From positions 1 through 43,115 of the forward strand of contig CAMBIK010000006.1 in NCBI GenBank assembly GCA_945867435.1: a stretch of 43,115 nucleotides of DNA. The letters run 5' to 3'. The notes beneath the pieces were generated by a model. That model did no database searches. It was given only the letters and a program-made list of their open reading frames with translations, and was not told where the DNA came from. Shown one piece after another: positions 1 through 9,083 of this stretch. This stretch comes from Klebsiella pneumoniae. GTDB lineage: Bacteria; Myxococcota_A; UBA796; SXON01. Position numbers and translations under genes: made by a program. The first letter of the stretch is position 1. Each line of letters starts with the position of its first letter.

Positions 1-1
1 G

Positions 2-1303
2 CCGCTTGTGGTCGGAAAGGGCTCGGGGGAAACGTTTTTGGCCTCGGACCCCCACGCGCTCTCGGCCCACACTCGCGAAGTCGTGTACCTGGAGGATCGC
101 GATATCGTGCGCATCACCGCGGCGGGTTGGACCATCTCCCGCATGGATGGCGGCGGCGTGTCGCGTGCGGTCGAAGTGCTGGGCGAAGATTGGGAAGACG
201 AGGGGCGTGGGGACTTCAGCCATCACATGCTGAAGGAGATCCACGAGCAGCCGGAGTCCCTGGCCCGCTGCCTTCGCGGCCGCGTGGTGCCGGAGCAAGG
301 AGAGGCGAGGCTGGGTGGACTCGACCTTTCCCCCCGACAGGTGGCCGCGATCCGCCATATTACGGTGCTGGGCTGCGGTACGAGCTTCCATGCGGGACTC
401 GTGGGCGCCGCGGCGATGGAAGGTCTGGCACGCATTCCTGCTAGCGCCGAGATTGCCTCGGAGTTTCGCTACCGCAACCCGGTGATCGGCCCGGACGACC
501 TCTTCTTCGCCGTTTCCCAGTCGGGAGAGACCGCAGACACCCTCGGGGCCGTGAAAGAGGTGCAGGTCAAGGGGGGGCGTGTGCTCGGCGTGGTCAACGT
601 CGTGGGCAGCACCATCGCACGCACCTGCGGTCATGGCGTGTATGTGCACTCCGGACCCGAGATCGCCGTCGCAAGCACGAAGGCATTCACAAGCCAGGTC
701 GCTGCTCTGCTCGTGGCTTCTCTCTCGTTCGCCCGCACGCGAGCGTTGGGGCCGCACGAGGGCAAGGCCTTCGGGGAGGAGCTGCTGGCGATCCCGCAGC
801 GCGTCGGGGAGTGGTTGGCGGCCGAGCCCAGCTCCCTCATGGATGCCGTGGAGCTGTGCGCCACAGGTCGCTTCGTATTCTTCCTCGGCAGGGGCGTGTC
901 CCATGCGGTTGCGTTGGAAGGCGCGTTGAAGCTGAAGGAAGTGGCGTACGTTCCTTGCATGGCCTACCCGGCAGCGGAGATGAAACACGGCCCGATCGCG
1001 CTCATCGACAAGAACACGCCTGTGGTGGTCATCGTGCCGGACGACGTGATGCGAGATAAGACGCTCTCCACGATTCAGGAAGTTCGCGCCCGTGGAGCCC
1101 GAGTCATCGTGATCCACACCGCCGGGGATGGCCACGCCGCCAAGGTCGCAGACATCTCCATCCCGGTGCCCCGCGCTAGCACACTCATTTCACCGCTGCT
1201 CTCCGTGCTGCCGCTTCAACTCTTGGCGTACCGGGCTGGACTTGCGCTGGGTCGTGACATCGACCGGCCGCGGAACCTAGCGAAGTCGGTGACAGTCGAG
1301 TAA
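2..1303 (+). CDS. glmS: Glutamine--fructose-6-phosphate aminotransferase (isomerizing), C-terminal part; 5' end cut off by the window edge
   Basis: Frame is open to the window edge (PLVVGKGSGETFLASD...). SIS-domain motifs CGTSFHAGL, SQSGETADTLGAVKE, ASTKAFTSQ and LGRG..H..ALEGALKLKEVAY, and the C-terminal PRNLAKSVTVE, are typical of GlmS. Confidence 0.96.
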   Translation, partial: PLVVGKGSGETFLASDPHALSAHTREVVYLEDRDIVRITAAGWTISRMDGGGVSRAVEVLGEDWEDEGRGDFSHHMLKEIHEQPESLARCLRGRVVPEQGEARLGGLDLSPRQVAAIRHITVLGCGTSFHAGLVGAAAMEGLARIPASAEIASEFRYRNPVIGPDDLFFAVSQSGETADTLGAVKEVQVKGGRVLGVVNVVGSTIARTCGHGVYVHSGPEIAVASTKAFTSQVAALLVASLSFARTRALGPHEGKAFGEELLAIPQRVGEWLAAEPSSLMDAVELCATGRFVFFLGRGVSHAVALEGALKLKEVAYVPCMAYPAAEMKHGPIALIDKNTPVVVIVPDDVMRDKTLSTIQEVRARGARVIVIHTAGDGHAAKVADISIPVPRASTLISPLLSVLPLQLLAYRAGLALGRDIDRPRNLAKSVTVE

Positions 1304-1314
1304 GCGCCTTCGCG

Positions 1315-2415
1315 CTACGCCCTGGCTCGAGAACGCTCTGCGGACCACGCTGCGGTCTGGTCCGCGCCGGCCGGAATGTCGAGACCCGGTCCGGAAGCGA
1401 TGGCGAAGGGGCGGCCTCGCTTCAGTTCTTCCTCGGCCAACCAATCGAAGTATCGGTTCGTGTGGCCGATCGCATCGTCGATGGTCATCGCGTGCAGGAA
1501 CGCCACCCGCAGCTCGCTGCCGTGGGGGAGCCCGTGCGTGAAGTAGTTCGCAATCTTCTTCATGCGCCCGAGTACACCCCGGTCGCTCTTGAACTCGCCG
1601 CGGATACCCTCGAAATAGCGGAGCAGCACCCTGCGCTTCTCCTGGGCATCCACCACCACGTCGGGCAGGCCGTTCAGCTTGGCGAATAGCTGCTTGAAGA
1701 TCCAGGGGTTCTTGATGGCACCGCGACCGATCATCAGCCCATCGACCCGGGTGTCCCGGTACATGGCGAGCGCCGATTCATAGTCCACGATGTCGCCATT
1801 GCCGACGACGGGGATCTTGACGCGAGACTTGGTCTCCGCGATCTTGTCCACGGCCCGTACGCCACCATACTGGTCGGTGCGGGTGCGCCAGTGAATCGCC
1901 AACGCCTCGACGCCTTCTTCCTCGCACATGCGAGAGATGATGGGGGCATTTCGCAGGCTACCATCGTAACCGCTACGCATTTTGACGGTGAGCGGAATCT
2001 TGATCGCGACGCGCACCGCCTTGATGATGGCGCGGGCCAGCTCGGGTTCACGGAGGAGCGAGCTGCCGCCGCTGTGGGCACAGACCTTTTTGCTGGGGCA
2101 CCCGAAGTTCAGATCCACGATGTCGGCCCCCGCATCCTCGATGGCGCGTGCGGCATCGGCCATGGCCTCGGGGTTGCGACCGTAGATCTGGATGGCGACC
2201 GGATGTTCGTCGGGATCGAAGCGGGCCATCATCTCGGCCTTCGCGACGCCGCGCCGCAGGGCCTCGCCAGCAATGAACTCGGTGACGGTGAGCCCTACGG
2301 ACCCGACGCTGCGCACCAGTCTACGAAACGTGAGGTCGGTGACGCCTTCCATCGGGGCGAGCACCAGGTTGGGCTCGATCCGAAGGTGGCGGATCATGTA
2401 GTGGGTCGGTAGCAC
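1315..2415 (-). CDS. tRNA-dihydrouridine synthase (Dus family); start could be the internal ATG at 2397
   Basis: LVLAPMEGVTDLTFRRL, DLNFGCPSKKV, TVKMRSGYDGS, GNGDI and DGLMIGRGAIKNPWIF are Dus signatures. Confidence 0.93.
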   Translation of the reverse strand: MLPTHYMIRHLRIEPNLVLAPMEGVTDLTFRRLVRSVGSVGLTVTEFIAGEALRRGVAKAEMMARFDPDEHPVAIQIYGRNPEAMADAARAIEDAGADIVDLNFGCPSKKVCAHSGGSSLLREPELARAIIKAVRVAIKIPLTVKMRSGYDGSLRNAPIISRMCEEEGVEALAIHWRTRTDQYGGVRAVDKIAETKSRVKIPVVGNGDIVDYESALAMYRDTRVDGLMIGRGAIKNPWIFKQLFAKLNGLPDVVVDAQEKRRVLLRYFEGIRGEFKSDRGVLGRMKKIANYFTHGLPHGSELRVAFLHAMTIDDAIGHTNRYFDWLAEEELKRGRPFAIASGPGLDIPAGADQTAAWSAERSRARA

Positions 2416-2470
2416 GGCCGCCGAACGTGCCCGCTCGTGGCACCTTCGTCAAGGTGATAGCGGCGCCAGC

Positions 2471-3025
2471 ATGACGCCCAAAGCTCAATCGGTGACCGCG
2501 GCCGGAGATCTTGACGCTTTTTCTGCCCCGCGGGCGTGGCGGGCGGACGTGTTTCCGGACGGACACACAAGGCTTGTTGTCAGCGTCCCCCAGGCTGAGC
2601 TTCGTGAAACGCACCTGGCGCTGGTTCGGGCGCTCTCAGGGCGGCTTGGCATCCGGTATGTGCAGCTCACGGACCGCGCGCTTGGCCAGCTTCCCGCCCC
2701 GGTGGGCCGGGTCGCCATGGAGCTCGATTCGGCCCGGGTCGTGGCGGCGTTGGAGGCCCGACCCGAGCTGATATGGGGGGATGGGCGCCACCAGATCTGG
2801 CTGCGCGGGGCGATGGGTGAGACCGTCATCGTGGACGAAATGGGGCTCTTGCACTGCGCCCCCGACGACCCTTCCTTCCGCGATGCGCTCGCCGCGCTCG
2901 ACATCCCCGAGGGGCGGCCGACAATGATGGACCAACGCGACTATGTGAAGGTCACGTTCCTTGCGGAGGCGGATGAGCAGGAGACGAGCTTGTGGGAGGA
3001 GTTGAAGCTACTGAAGTGGAAGTAG
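2471..3025 (+). CDS. Hypothetical protein, 184 aa
   Basis: Open frame with strong G/C third-position bias; -10-like TGATAG upstream. No family recognised. Confidence 0.75.
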   Translation: MTPKAQSVTAAGDLDAFSAPRAWRADVFPDGHTRLVVSVPQAELRETHLALVRALSGRLGIRYVQLTDRALGQLPAPVGRVAMELDSARVVAALEARPELIWGDGRHQIWLRGAMGETVIVDEMGLLHCAPDDPSFRDALAALDIPEGRPTMMDQRDYVKVTFLAEADEQETSLWEELKLLKWK

Positions 3026-3028
3026 CTT
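3005..3028. terminator. Inverted repeat over the convergent stop codons (AAGCTACT-N8-AGTAGCTT), possible bidirectional terminator
   Basis: Perfect 8-bp arms with an 8-nt loop, spanning the stops of the 2471-3025 (+) and 3027-3431 (-) genes. No T-tract. Confidence 0.4.
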
Positions 3029-3431
3029 AGGGCAGAAGCTCCAAACCCAGCATGAACGCCCAGATGGCCCCCAACATCGCCGCCATTCCGATCCATGCGT
3101 GTGCCGCCCACGCCGCCGGCCGTCCTTGCCCGAATCTTGACGTGGCCCAGCTCGCGGTCAGCAGCCCGAAAATCCCGATGCCCACCCAAAAATGCGCGCT
3201 GTCCATCACGGTTCGGTCGTCTCTCAGCAGGGCGACGGAGGCCGGACCGCCCACGGCCACGACGGCGACCAGAGCATAGACCCGGGGTGCCCACGCCCGG
3301 TGGCGGAGTCGGCTGGCCGCGGCATCGTCCCGCTTCTGGCGGCTTCGAAGACCGGTAAAACCGATCCACACCAGGCTCAGGCAGGCCAGGACGCCCAGCG
3401 CGGGGTGCGCGTACACCCAGGCCTCCATCAC
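3027..3431 (-). CDS. Small integral membrane protein, 134 aa, about 4 hydrophobic segments
   Basis: Hydrophobic segments LGVLACLSLVWIGF, VYALVAVVAVGGPASVALL, FWVGIGIFGLLTASW and AHAWIGMAAMLGAIWAFMLGL. Overlaps the upstream CoaC-like gene by 4 nt. Confidence 0.75.
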   Translation of the reverse strand: MMEAWVYAHPALGVLACLSLVWIGFTGLRSRQKRDDAAASRLRHRAWAPRVYALVAVVAVGGPASVALLRDDRTVMDSAHFWVGIGIFGLLTASWATSRFGQGRPAAWAAHAWIGMAAMLGAIWAFMLGLELLP

Positions 3432-3955
3432 GCCTCGACGGCCTCGATGGCGGCCAGGATCTCCGTAGGCTCGGCCAGGCCGCCGGGGCCGATATCGCCA
3501 CAGGCAAGCCTCTTTTCGCTAGGAGGCACGATCACGAACCGGCCGAGATCGTCGAGCCAGCGCAGGTTGCGAACGACCACGGGATTGAGCCACATCTCGG
3601 TGTTCATCGCCGGCGCGAGGACGACCTTGCGACCTCGCGGCAGTGCCATCAGCACGGTGGAGAGCGCGTCATCGGCCAGGCCGCACGCAAGCTTGCCCAG
3701 CACGTTGGCGCTTGCCGGTGCCACGGCCGCAACGGTGGCCCACTTCGCCCACTCGATGTGCGCGAGGGGGTCGGCGAAGGTGTCGGTGAGCACGGGATGG
3801 CCGGAGAGGGCTTCGAAGGTGACCGCGCCCACGAAGCGCCCGGCGTTTGGGGACATCACAACCCGCACCGAGTGCCCGCGCTTGACGGCAAGAGAGATGA
3901 GCTCTGCCGCGCGATAGGCCGCGATTCCGCCGCTGATGCCGAGGAGCAGGTTCAT
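3428..3955 (-). CDS. coaC: Flavoprotein of the HFCD family; stand-alone phosphopantothenoylcysteine decarboxylase (CoaC-like)
   Basis: ISGGIAAYRAAELI, APASANVLGKLACGLADDALST, APAMNTEMW and ACGDIGPGGLAEPTEIL motifs. No CoaB domain in the frame. Confidence 0.85.
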   Translation of the reverse strand: MNLLLGISGGIAAYRAAELISLAVKRGHSVRVVMSPNAGRFVGAVTFEALSGHPVLTDTFADPLAHIEWAKWATVAAVAPASANVLGKLACGLADDALSTVLMALPRGRKVVLAPAMNTEMWLNPVVVRNLRWLDDLGRFVIVPPSEKRLACGDIGPGGLAEPTEILAAIEAVEA

Positions 3956-5778
3956 TCTGGCAGCTCCGGGTCGCCGGCCGCGGCCGACTCCAAGAAATCC
4001 TTGTAGAGCCCCTTTGCATCGCGGTCGTCGTAGATGGCGAAGTGGCCCTGACCGGGGAACTGGGCCAAGCCGGCGGTGACCCGGCTGTCGTCCCAGCCGC
4101 GCACGTTGCCTTTGGCGGGGCGGGAGTCCGCGCCGAGGCCGCGTAGGTCGAAGCCTTCGGGTTCAGCGTACATCCTGCCGACGACCGGGAGGTGGGCGGC
4201 AGTCGCCAGCGATTCGATGGTCAGGGGGGGCGTGTAAGTGTCTTCGAGCCCCTCGGTGAGCAGGACCGCCACGGGGCGCGTTCCAGGCCATGAGGGTGCC
4301 TCTGCGAACCAGGCGCTGGCGTAGTTCAAGGGGTCGGTGGGTTCGCTCAACATCTGGACCAGCGCGAGCACCGGATGCATTGTAGTGAGCGTGCCCGCCT
4401 CTACGCCCACGAACCCCGCGAGGATCGGCTCGATGGGGAACGGATCGACCTTGAGCAGGGCCGACGCTGCGGTTCCCCCCCCCGCCTCCGACAGCCCCAC
4501 GGCGTTGCACCGCAACGACAGCCACGAGGCCCCCAACGCCCCGACCATCGCCCCCTGACTGTGACCGAAAAAGCTCAGTCGGTCATGGTTCAGGCGAATC
4601 GCCTTGCCATCGTAAACGAAGTCCGACGTCGTTTCCGCCAATCGTTCGGCGAGCCAGATCTGATCGGCAGCACCTTGCCGGAAGGTGGTACGGCCCGCCG
4701 CAGGGTTGGCGTAGTTGAAGGTGTCGAGGTCGGGAAGGGTGTCGGGCGTGGCGCGGTCGCCATGAAGCGGCTGAGCGACTCCAAACATGGCGACGCCCCG
4801 GTTGGCGATCGCGGGGCCTTCCGCATCGGAGCCGGATGCGAACGTGAGGTGGTCCCCCCCGGTGCCGTGGCTGTAGAGCACGAGCGGCCAGCCGGCCTCG
4901 GGCATCGGATCGGTTGGGACTGTGAGGGCAAACACCACGCGTTCCCAACCTTGAACCAGCGGCCGGCCGAAGGCATCGAACACAAACCCCCCCCCGGTTT
5001 GCCGATAGGGTCGTTCCCCTTCCTGCCAGATCGGCAGGGTGACATGCCCTTCGTAGAGCAGGTACGAGCGTGCTTCTTCACGAAGCGTCAGCTCCGGTTC
5101 CCAAACGGGCCGCCCGAGCCGCCCCGATTGAATCTGCCACGCGACTTTGGCGAGCTCGGCGACCGGGTCCTGCGTGGTGAAAACGGTGGCAACGGCGACC
5201 TGGGTCGAAGGCAGCCCGCGAGCGCCGAGGACCTGCACCAGCTCCAGCCAGTAGGGGTCATCTTCCCAGCCGGTCGGCATCTGGCCGGTGGCGGCGAAGG
5301 GAGGCGTGAGCACCAAAGCGTACTTGGTAGCTGCGCGCAGGGGGAAGCCCGGCAGCGGGGCAACCGCGAGCAAGTTGGTTGCCCCGTATTGATCCCCCGT
5401 TTCTCTCAGTTCGCTCACGACGGGGATCGCCTGCCCGCGCTGGGGGCTGCCGGGATCGATGTCGAGGAGCAGCACGGGGGAATCGTCGGCGAGGCTGCCC
5501 GCGGGATCGGGGAAGGCGCCCATGTCGGGCGGGGCGGCGAAACGGACGTAGATCGGGCTGTTGGTGCCCCACCCATCCAGCGTGGCGCCCAGCGCGATGT
5601 AGGCCTCGAAGATCGGCACTCCTCCGGCGCCGGGGAAGCCGGTAAGGTCGGGATGTCCGCCTACAAGTCGAGCGTCTGCCGGGAACGGGCTGTCCCAGAA
5701 TCCATCGCCGGTCAGGATCGGTTCGGCGCCGCCGGTGGGCAGCACCGGTTCGACGCAAGCGGCAAGGAGGACGAACAT
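3952..5778 (-). CDS. Secreted lipoprotein with alpha/beta hydrolase (lipase-like) domain
   Basis: Start taken at MFVLLAACVEPVLPTGG (lipobox LAAC). GFWDSPFPADARL... N-terminus; LVLYSHGTGG and FFGHSQGAMVGALG nucleophile-elbow motif; C-terminal GQGHFAIYDD. Confidence 0.8.
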   Translation of the reverse strand: MFVLLAACVEPVLPTGGAEPILTGDGFWDSPFPADARLVGGHPDLTGFPGAGGVPIFEAYIALGATLDGWGTNSPIYVRFAAPPDMGAFPDPAGSLADDSPVLLLDIDPGSPQRGQAIPVVSELRETGDQYGATNLLAVAPLPGFPLRAATKYALVLTPPFAATGQMPTGWEDDPYWLELVQVLGARGLPSTQVAVATVFTTQDPVAELAKVAWQIQSGRLGRPVWEPELTLREEARSYLLYEGHVTLPIWQEGERPYRQTGGGFVFDAFGRPLVQGWERVVFALTVPTDPMPEAGWPLVLYSHGTGGDHLTFASGSDAEGPAIANRGVAMFGVAQPLHGDRATPDTLPDLDTFNYANPAAGRTTFRQGAADQIWLAERLAETTSDFVYDGKAIRLNHDRLSFFGHSQGAMVGALGASWLSLRCNAVGLSEAGGGTAASALLKVDPFPIEPILAGFVGVEAGTLTTMHPVLALVQMLSEPTDPLNYASAWFAEAPSWPGTRPVAVLLTEGLEDTYTPPLTIESLATAAHLPVVGRMYAEPEGFDLRGLGADSRPAKGNVRGWDDSRVTAGLAQFPGQGHFAIYDDRDAKGLYKDFLESAAAGDPELPE

Positions 5779-5786
5779 GGGCGGGG

Positions 5787-5797
5787 AGCGTAGCCCG
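5787..5797. promoter_or_regulatory. Overlapping divergent -10-like elements between the lipoprotein gene and purC (GGGAGCGTAGCCC)
   Basis: On the minus strand TACGCT lies 8 nt before the ATG at 5778. On the plus strand the overlapping TAGCCC lies about 28 nt before the purC ATG at 5825. Confidence 0.35.
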
Positions 5798-5824
5798 GTG
5801 CAGGCCCCGGAGATACCCGCCCGA

Positions 5825-6553
5825 ATGCGCGACCTCACCCCCGACCGACTGCTCTACGAAGGCAAAGCTAAGCAGGTGTATGGCACCGATGTGCCGGACC
5901 AGGTGATCATCCACTACAAGGATGATGCCACCGCGTTCAACGGGGTGAAAAAGGCGCAGATCGCCGACAAGGGCGTGATCAACTGCAAGCTCAGCGCGTT
6001 CTTCATGGAACGGATGGCCGCGATTGGCATCCCCTCCGCCTTCCTTCGCCAGCTTGGACCACGGGATCAGCTCTGCCATCGGGTCGAGATCATCCCTGTG
6101 GAGCTCGTGGTTCGCAATGTGGTGGCGGGCTCGCTCGCCAAGCGCCTCGGCCAAGCGGAGGGTGCCAAGCTGCAGCGGCCGTTGGTCGAGCACTTCTACA
6201 AGTCCGACGAACTGAACGACCCGCAGATCAACGAAGATGGTGCGATCCTGATGGGCTATGCCAAGGGGTGGGAGCTCGCTGCGATGCGCGAGTACTCGCT
6301 CATCATCAACCAGGATCTTTCTGCGTTCTGGGGCGGGCTCGGCATCGATCTCGTCGATTTCAAGCTGGAGTTCGGCCGCTACCAGGGCCAGGTGGTGCTG
6401 GCCGACGAGATCACGCCCGACGGCAGTCGGCTCTGGGAGCGCGGCACCGGCCGCAAGCTCGACAAGGATGTTTTCCGTCGCGATCTTGGCGATTTGACCG
6501 AGACGTATCGAGAGGTATATCGTCGTGTATTTGGCGAGTCGGTACCACGATAG
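5825..6553 (+). CDS. purC: Phosphoribosylaminoimidazole-succinocarboxamide synthase
   Basis: LLYEGKAKQVYGTD, YKDDATAFNGVKK, ELVVRNVVAGSLAKR, DFKLEFGR, LADEITPDGSRLWE and LDKDVFRRDLGD are PurC signatures. Confidence 0.96.
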   Translation: MRDLTPDRLLYEGKAKQVYGTDVPDQVIIHYKDDATAFNGVKKAQIADKGVINCKLSAFFMERMAAIGIPSAFLRQLGPRDQLCHRVEIIPVELVVRNVVAGSLAKRLGQAEGAKLQRPLVEHFYKSDELNDPQINEDGAILMGYAKGWELAAMREYSLIINQDLSAFWGGLGIDLVDFKLEFGRYQGQVVLADEITPDGSRLWERGTGRKLDKDVFRRDLGDLTETYREVYRRVFGESVPR

Positions 6554-6591
6554 CTGTTGCGGTTGGTAGGCCTCGGGCATACACTTCCGCC

Positions 6592-7527
6592 GTGCTTGCG
6601 CTGCTCCTCGCCTGTCCCTCTCCTCCGTCGCTAAACGAAAGCGCTCCATTGGAGGTCGACGCTTTTGTTGACCCTGCCACGGTCCCTCTGGCGGGCGAAT
6701 GTCCCATGCCTGTCGACTTTGGCGGCTTCACCCTCACCGACGATGGCTCGGCCACCAACGTGGATGGCAAGGTGGCCGATGGGGTGGTGCCGCTGTCGGT
6801 TTTGGAGTCTCTCGTGGCCGAAGGCGGCTGCGAGGTGCTTCGTCGCAACAACCCCTTCTGCGACCCGACCTGCGCGCCCGGCGAGGTCTGCGATTTCGAT
6901 GGGTCCTGCCTGCCGTACCCCACGAATCAGGACGTAGGTGTGGTCCAAATCCTCGGGCTCCGCGAACCCGTCAGCATGGAACCCGTCTTCCCAGGGAACA
7001 CCTACTACGACACCTCGCTTACGCACCCGGCGATGACCAGCACCGAAGTGGTTCACCTCTCCGTGCCGGGTGGTGCGTTCGGCCCCGCGGATCTACACGG
7101 CGTGTGGGTGGAATCCATGCAGGTGGTGGATAGCGAATGGGCGGTGGTGGATGGGAAGGACCTCGCCGTGAGCTGGTCGGCCCCCGAAATCGAGGCTCCT
7201 CGGTCGGAGGTTGTGCTCACCATCAGCATCGACCAACATGGTGTTTCGCCCAGTATTCTTCGTTGTGCCTTCGCGGATACGGGCACGGCGGCTGTGCCCA
7301 GCGCGGTGATCGCGGTGCTGGTCGGGGCGGGGGTGACGGGCTTCCCGAACGGCAGCCTGGAGCGGCGCACGGTGGACAAGGTTGAGGCGGAAGAGGGGTG
7401 CTTCGACTTCGCGATCCGCTCGCCGCGCAGCGTGGAAGTGTCGGTCTCTGGCCATACGCCTTGTGTGTCGACCGCGGATTGCCCGGGCACCGAGGAATGC
7501 AACGAAGAGCTTCAGACATGCGAATGA
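6592..7527 (+). CDS. Predicted surface lipoprotein, about 311 aa, Cys-rich
   Basis: GTG start giving VLALLLACPSPPS (lipobox); TACACT 6 nt upstream of the GTG; CDPTCAPGEVCDFDGSC and CVSTADCPGTEECNEELQTC Cys motifs. Confidence 0.75.
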   Translation: MLALLLACPSPPSLNESAPLEVDAFVDPATVPLAGECPMPVDFGGFTLTDDGSATNVDGKVADGVVPLSVLESLVAEGGCEVLRRNNPFCDPTCAPGEVCDFDGSCLPYPTNQDVGVVQILGLREPVSMEPVFPGNTYYDTSLTHPAMTSTEVVHLSVPGGAFGPADLHGVWVESMQVVDSEWAVVDGKDLAVSWSAPEIEAPRSEVVLTISIDQHGVSPSILRCAFADTGTAAVPSAVIAVLVGAGVTGFPNGSLERRTVDKVEAEEGCFDFAIRSPRSVEVSVSGHTPCVSTADCPGTEECNEELQTCE

Positions 7528-9083
7528 TGCGATTCGGAGGCGTGTTTGTGATCCTGGGGTGCTCGGAAGAGGCCCTGGACAGTGGCCCCCCTCCTGTCGA
7601 GGAAGGCGTGCTCGACATGGACTGGACCCTTGAGCCCCCCGAGTTCGAGTTCGGGGAAGTCGCCATCGGCGTGGAAACATCGGCCTCGATCCTGCTTCGA
7701 AACAGCGGCGACTCCGATTTCATGGTCTTCGGGTTTCAATCCGACTCCGAACGGGTCACTGTCGCGGCGGCGCCCGGTACTATGCTGCCGCCCGGGGCCA
7801 CAGCGCCGATCACGGCGACGTGGACTCCGACCGGCGACAGCGACCTCAGGGCCTCCATCGAACTTTTGCTCTCGGGAACAGAAGGGCTCGTTCAGATTCC
7901 CATCCCTGTCGTCGGCACCGCCTTTGGGCCTTCTGCCAGGTTGGTGGTGGACAGCGAGGAGCTCGGGAGCACCGCGCTGGGCTGTACGCTGACCACCGGC
8001 CTCCTGGTGTCCAACGCCGGGAATACTCCGCTCGTCGTGAGCTCCATAGCGTTGGATGGTTCCGTTGGGTTTGCACTGGACATCGGCCGTTGGCCGCTGC
8101 CCTGGACCCTCGCTGCGGGCGAATCCAAGCCTGCTACTGTGAGCTTCACCCCCTACGAGCCCGGCGAGATCCTCGCTTCGCTGTCCGTGGTCTCCGACGA
8201 CCCGCTGCAACCCGACCTCTCCGCGCAGATCAGCGCAACCGGAAGCCCTGGAACCCAAATCGAGGACACTTGGGAGGTGCCTGCCGGCGAAAACGTCACG
8301 GGCATCTTCGCCGTGAACGAGGTGGTGAACACCCAGTTTCGCGACCGTTTTCAGGAAGCCTTGCCCACGTTCTTCGCTACGCTCCTCGATTTCAAGGTGC
8401 CCTTCCGTGTCGCGTTCACGCATTCCGTTGGGGGCGAGATCTATGGAAGCGAGAAGTACATCGACGAATCCTTCAGCGCGGACGACGCTGCCGAAGTTGC
8501 GCTCGCCATGGTGTCGGCCGCTTCCGGAGACAACGACTACCTCCTGAGCACGCTCGAGCTCAGCATCACCGCCAACCGGGCCTGGCTGATGGACGACGAC
8601 GAGAATTGGGCAACCGCGAAGCTGAACCTGGTCGGTATCAACAGCGATCAGGAGCAGAGCTCTGGAAATTATGCCTACTACATCGCCCGTTATGTGACCC
8701 ATAAGTCCGACCCGGCAGATATTGCCGTACACGCCATCGGGGGCGATTCGCCGATGGGCTGTAGCGGTGCCGAGGCCTTCACGCCCTTTTCGGATGCCGC
8801 CGCGGCCACAGGTGGAATCTTCCTCAGCATTTGCGAAGCGGACTGGGTGCCTCACATGGAGGCTCTCGCGTTGGCCTTCCTGGGGGAGGGGCAGGTTTCG
8901 TTTGCGCTCTCGACTCTCCCGGCCGAATGGAGCGTCGCGGTGTTGGTGGATGGTGCTCCGCAAACGTCAGGTTGGACCTACAACGCGGCTTCCAACCGCA
9001 TCAGCTTCGACGAGTCGGCCTACCCTAGCGAGGGCGACCAATTGAGCGTGCAATACAACGAATATGTGGAGTGTCCTGAGTGA
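7518..9083 (+). CDS. Lipoprotein with ASH/choice-of-anchor-D-type Ig-like repeats and a VWA-like domain
   Basis: MRMMRFGGVFVILGCSEE lipobox; FGEVAIGVETSASILLRNSGDSDFMV and GCTLTTGLLVSNAGNTPLVVSSI ASH-like modules; C-terminal VWA-lipoprotein pattern ATGGIFLSICEADWVPHMEAL. Overlaps the preceding CDS by 10 nt. Confidence 0.75.
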   Translation: MRMMRFGGVFVILGCSEEALDSGPPPVEEGVLDMDWTLEPPEFEFGEVAIGVETSASILLRNSGDSDFMVFGFQSDSERVTVAAAPGTMLPPGATAPITATWTPTGDSDLRASIELLLSGTEGLVQIPIPVVGTAFGPSARLVVDSEELGSTALGCTLTTGLLVSNAGNTPLVVSSIALDGSVGFALDIGRWPLPWTLAAGESKPATVSFTPYEPGEILASLSVVSDDPLQPDLSAQISATGSPGTQIEDTWEVPAGENVTGIFAVNEVVNTQFRDRFQEALPTFFATLLDFKVPFRVAFTHSVGGEIYGSEKYIDESFSADDAAEVALAMVSAASGDNDYLLSTLELSITANRAWLMDDDENWATAKLNLVGINSDQEQSSGNYAYYIARYVTHKSDPADIAVHAIGGDSPMGCSGAEAFTPFSDAAAATGGIFLSICEADWVPHMEALALAFLGEGQVSFALSTLPAEWSVAVLVDGAPQTSGWTYNAASNRISFDESAYPSEGDQLSVQYNEYVECPE

